A stretch of 7,030 nt of DNA from Tannerellaceae bacterium. Lineage in GTDB: Bacteria; Bacteroidota; Bacteroidia; Bacteroidales; Tannerellaceae. The stretch lies in assembly GCA_031265595.1 (NCBI GenBank), contig JAISCM010000056.1, positions 1 to 7,030 of the forward strand. The letters are read 5' to 3'. The notes beneath the pieces are model-generated. The model was not told the DNA's origin. It was given only the letters and a program-made list of their open reading frames with translations, and did no database searches. Position numbers and translations under genes: made by a program. This document shows, in pieces, positions 5,427 through 7,030 of the stretch; position 1 is the stretch's first letter, and each line of letters begins with the position of its first letter.

Positions 5427-7030
5427 TTATCTGACGAAGACCTTTTTGATACTATACTGGTCATTCATCGTTGCTTTTACGATATAGGCTTGTTGGCCGC
5501 CTATTTGTATACGGAAGTAATCCGATTGTGCTGTGCTGCTGTAAACCAGGGCTCCGGCAAGGTTGTATACTTGCAGGATGCTTACTGGAAAAGGGCTTTG
5601 CACGTAGATATAACCGTCTCGCGAGGATACGTTGACATCTGTTGCATTTCCGGTTACTTCATTTCCCAGACCGATGCCTGTATACGTGGTGCGCAGGCTG
5701 AAACGGTCGTTTAATTCGATCACCTTGTCGCCGGCTGACTTCTTTGTTGCCGTAAAGGTGTATGTTGGATTCTTTTGCAGATCAGTTTCTTTATTACTTT
5801 GGGCGTGGTCTATCAGGTAAACGTTATGTCCGAAGGTGGCCATTCCGCTAAATTCGAGGGTTACGGAGCCGGCTTTGTCTGTGCGCAGGCCTAACGGTAT
5901 ATTTTGTGAGAAGTCACTGCTTGAGTGAATCGCCAATACCTCCCTCGTGGGAGCGAATGTATATACTTCCAGCGGTATTACATTCTCTTCCAACTGATAG
6001 AATAGTTTGTGCATGTCTTCTTTACTGTTGTAAGCGGGGGATGTGCTTTCATTGTAATGCAGTACGGCATAACTTACCCGCTTGTCTTGTACCGCTTTTA
6101 TGCGCAGAATGTTTGTTTCCGGCGCATTGGCCCGTAGTTTGTAGGGTGTACCTCCTGGTATGGAGGTGGTAGTCCAGAGCGCCGATATCGTAATAGCATC
6201 CGTTCCAAGAGGCGCACTCTCTTTCTTTTGAACAAAGAACGACTGTAAGGGAGGAATAAAGCCGGATGGATCACTCATGGAGGGAACGGTTGTTATTTCA
6301 AACCGGTTGTCTATATTTCCAACCGCAACGTGTGGCGTAAAACTGCTTGTGCTTCCATCCCAGATGACATATCCGAGGTCGCTTAGACAGGATTGATTAC
6401 CTTGTAAGAACAACTCTACATTCAGGTATGCCAGATAGGGATTCACTACCTGCGCCAGATAGCTTCCGTCTACATCATTGAATACCGGCAGCGCATGCGG
6501 ATCGCCGTCGTCCTTATCGAGAATGAATCGATTACCCTGCGCTCTCGGCACATTGTACGTTGCCGTCTTTACATCTGTATAGGTAGAGGCGGTTTGCGGG
6601 AAAGCAAATGGTTTATCTTTATTGGCAGTCGTACTTGTCATCTTTAGATTGAACGCCTTGCCTAATAGCAGTGATACGTCTAAATCTCCGAATGTAGCGG
6701 TAAAGCTATTGGCTATTCCGGCAGAAGAATTTCCGGCCGGGCTGGCGTGCTGGAAGAGGTTCATATAGACATCTCCCCATTTCGGATTATTTGCGGCGTC
6801 TTCAAAATGGTAGTCGCCCGAATACATTGACTTCAGTGGAGCAGACCACATGATAAAACGGTCTCTTTCCGCTGCATTCAGAGCCAATTCTACCCGGGCG
6901 CTACCGTATGCCAGGTGATGGATACCGGCAATCATAGCCCTGTCTTTCATTGTAATATCGGCACAGGTTGCTTCTGCGGTAAGCATGGGGTAGTTCTTTA
7001 GCCCCGACGGGATGATTACATTCACACATG
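5427..7030 (-). CDS. Large exported surface protein with T9SS-type C-terminal domain, C-terminal part (cut by right edge)
   Basis: The minus-strand frame is open from the right edge to the TAA at 5427-5429, about 534 codons. A GTG at 7025 is only an internal valine: the frame continues upstream (TGT, Cys) and no signal peptide is present, so the true start lies outside the window. I do not recognise a named family. Numbering from the GTG, visible features are VVNPYLAYLNVELFLQGN at ~193-210 and YVIWDG at ~219-224, then IPPLQSFFVQK at ~257-267. This string of motifs recurs in large Bacteroidota cell-surface proteins. Residues ~468-532 (DGYIYVQSPFPVSILQVYNL, later AYIVKATMNDQYSIKKVFVR) resemble a T9SS type A sorting domain. 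The protein is probably exported and anchored or released at the cell surface; its ligand or role is unknown. It has its own terminator, so it is a separate transcript from the protease, although both share the export route by inference. Confidence 0.85.
   Translation of the reverse strand, partial: CVNVIIPSGLKNYPMLTAEATCADITMKDRAMIAGIHHLAYGSARVELALNAAERDRFIMWSAPLKSMYSGDYHFEDAANNPKWGDVYMNLFQHASPAGNSSAGIANSFTATFGDLDVSLLLGKAFNLKMTSTTANKDKPFAFPQTASTYTDVKTATYNVPRAQGNRFILDKDDGDPHALPVFNDVDGSYLAQVVNPYLAYLNVELFLQGNQSCLSDLGYVIWDGSTSSFTPHVAVGNIDNRFEITTVPSMSDPSGFIPPLQSFFVQKKESAPLGTDAITISALWTTTSIPGGTPYKLRANAPETNILRIKAVQDKRVSYAVLHYNESTSPAYNSKEDMHKLFYQLEENVIPLEVYTFAPTREVLAIHSSSDFSQNIPLGLRTDKAGSVTLEFSGMATFGHNVYLIDHAQSNKETDLQKNPTYTFTATKKSAGDKVIELNDRFSLRTTYTGIGLGNEVTGNATDVNVSSRDGYIYVQSPFPVSILQVYNLAGALVYSSTAQSDYFRIQIGGQQAYIVKATMNDQYSIKKVFVR

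Noticed and set aside
5400..6172. Plus-strand frames opposite the surface-protein gene
   Set aside because: Antisense shadows without motifs; the minus frame continues unbroken to the edge and ends in a T9SS-like domain.
7023..7025. GTG as start codon of the right-hand gene
   Set aside because: The frame is open upstream to the window edge and the protein shows no signal peptide at this point, so it is most likely an internal valine.
1..7030. CRISPR array, tRNA, rRNA or riboswitch
   Set aside because: Reading both strands I found no regularly spaced repeats, cloverleaf sequence or rRNA-like conserved block; the only repeat is the two-copy promoter cassette.

Overview
The window looks like chromosomal DNA of a Bacteroidales bacterium. 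A Parabacteroides-like member, or another with a type IX secretion system (T9SS), is the best guess. Reasons: a Spi-propeptide C10 cysteine protease on a long Ig-like stalk; two neighbouring exported proteins that end in T9SS type A-like C-terminal domains; promoter -7 boxes of the Bacteroidota form TAnnTTTG; and a GNAT protein of a type common in Bacteroides and Prevotella. The species cannot be fixed from this window.

Every gene I can support lies on the minus strand, so transcription runs from high to low coordinates. In that order: (1) the C-terminal ~530 residues of a large exported surface protein, cut by the right edge; (2) a strong hairpin terminator at 5349-5378; (3) a promoter-bearing 65-bp repeat (5292-5356) and an 80-nt leader with a 15-codon ORF; (4) a 1200-residue streptopain-like (C10) protease, 1646-5248; (5) a second hairpin terminator at 1595-1627; (6) a second copy of the 65-bp repeat (1490-1554); (7) a two-gene module of a 56-residue unrecognised protein (1326-1496) and a 199-residue TacT-like GNAT acetyltransferase (719-1318), a candidate toxin-antitoxin pair; (8) 44 bp further on, the first 224 residues of a WbpO/TviB-type UDP-sugar dehydrogenase, cut by the left edge.

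The two exported proteins are probably surface or secreted products of separate transcription units. The dehydrogenase belongs to capsule or O-antigen type sugar synthesis, and it may be co-transcribed with the GNAT module because no terminator or clear promoter separates them.

The most unusual point is the repeat. The same promoter cassette, about 92% identical over 65 bp, stands in direct orientation before both the protease and the small-protein/GNAT module. It reaches the start codon of the small protein, and in the protease copy it leaves a start codon for a short leader ORF. A dyad straddles the -7 box. The two copies bracket exactly one transcription unit.
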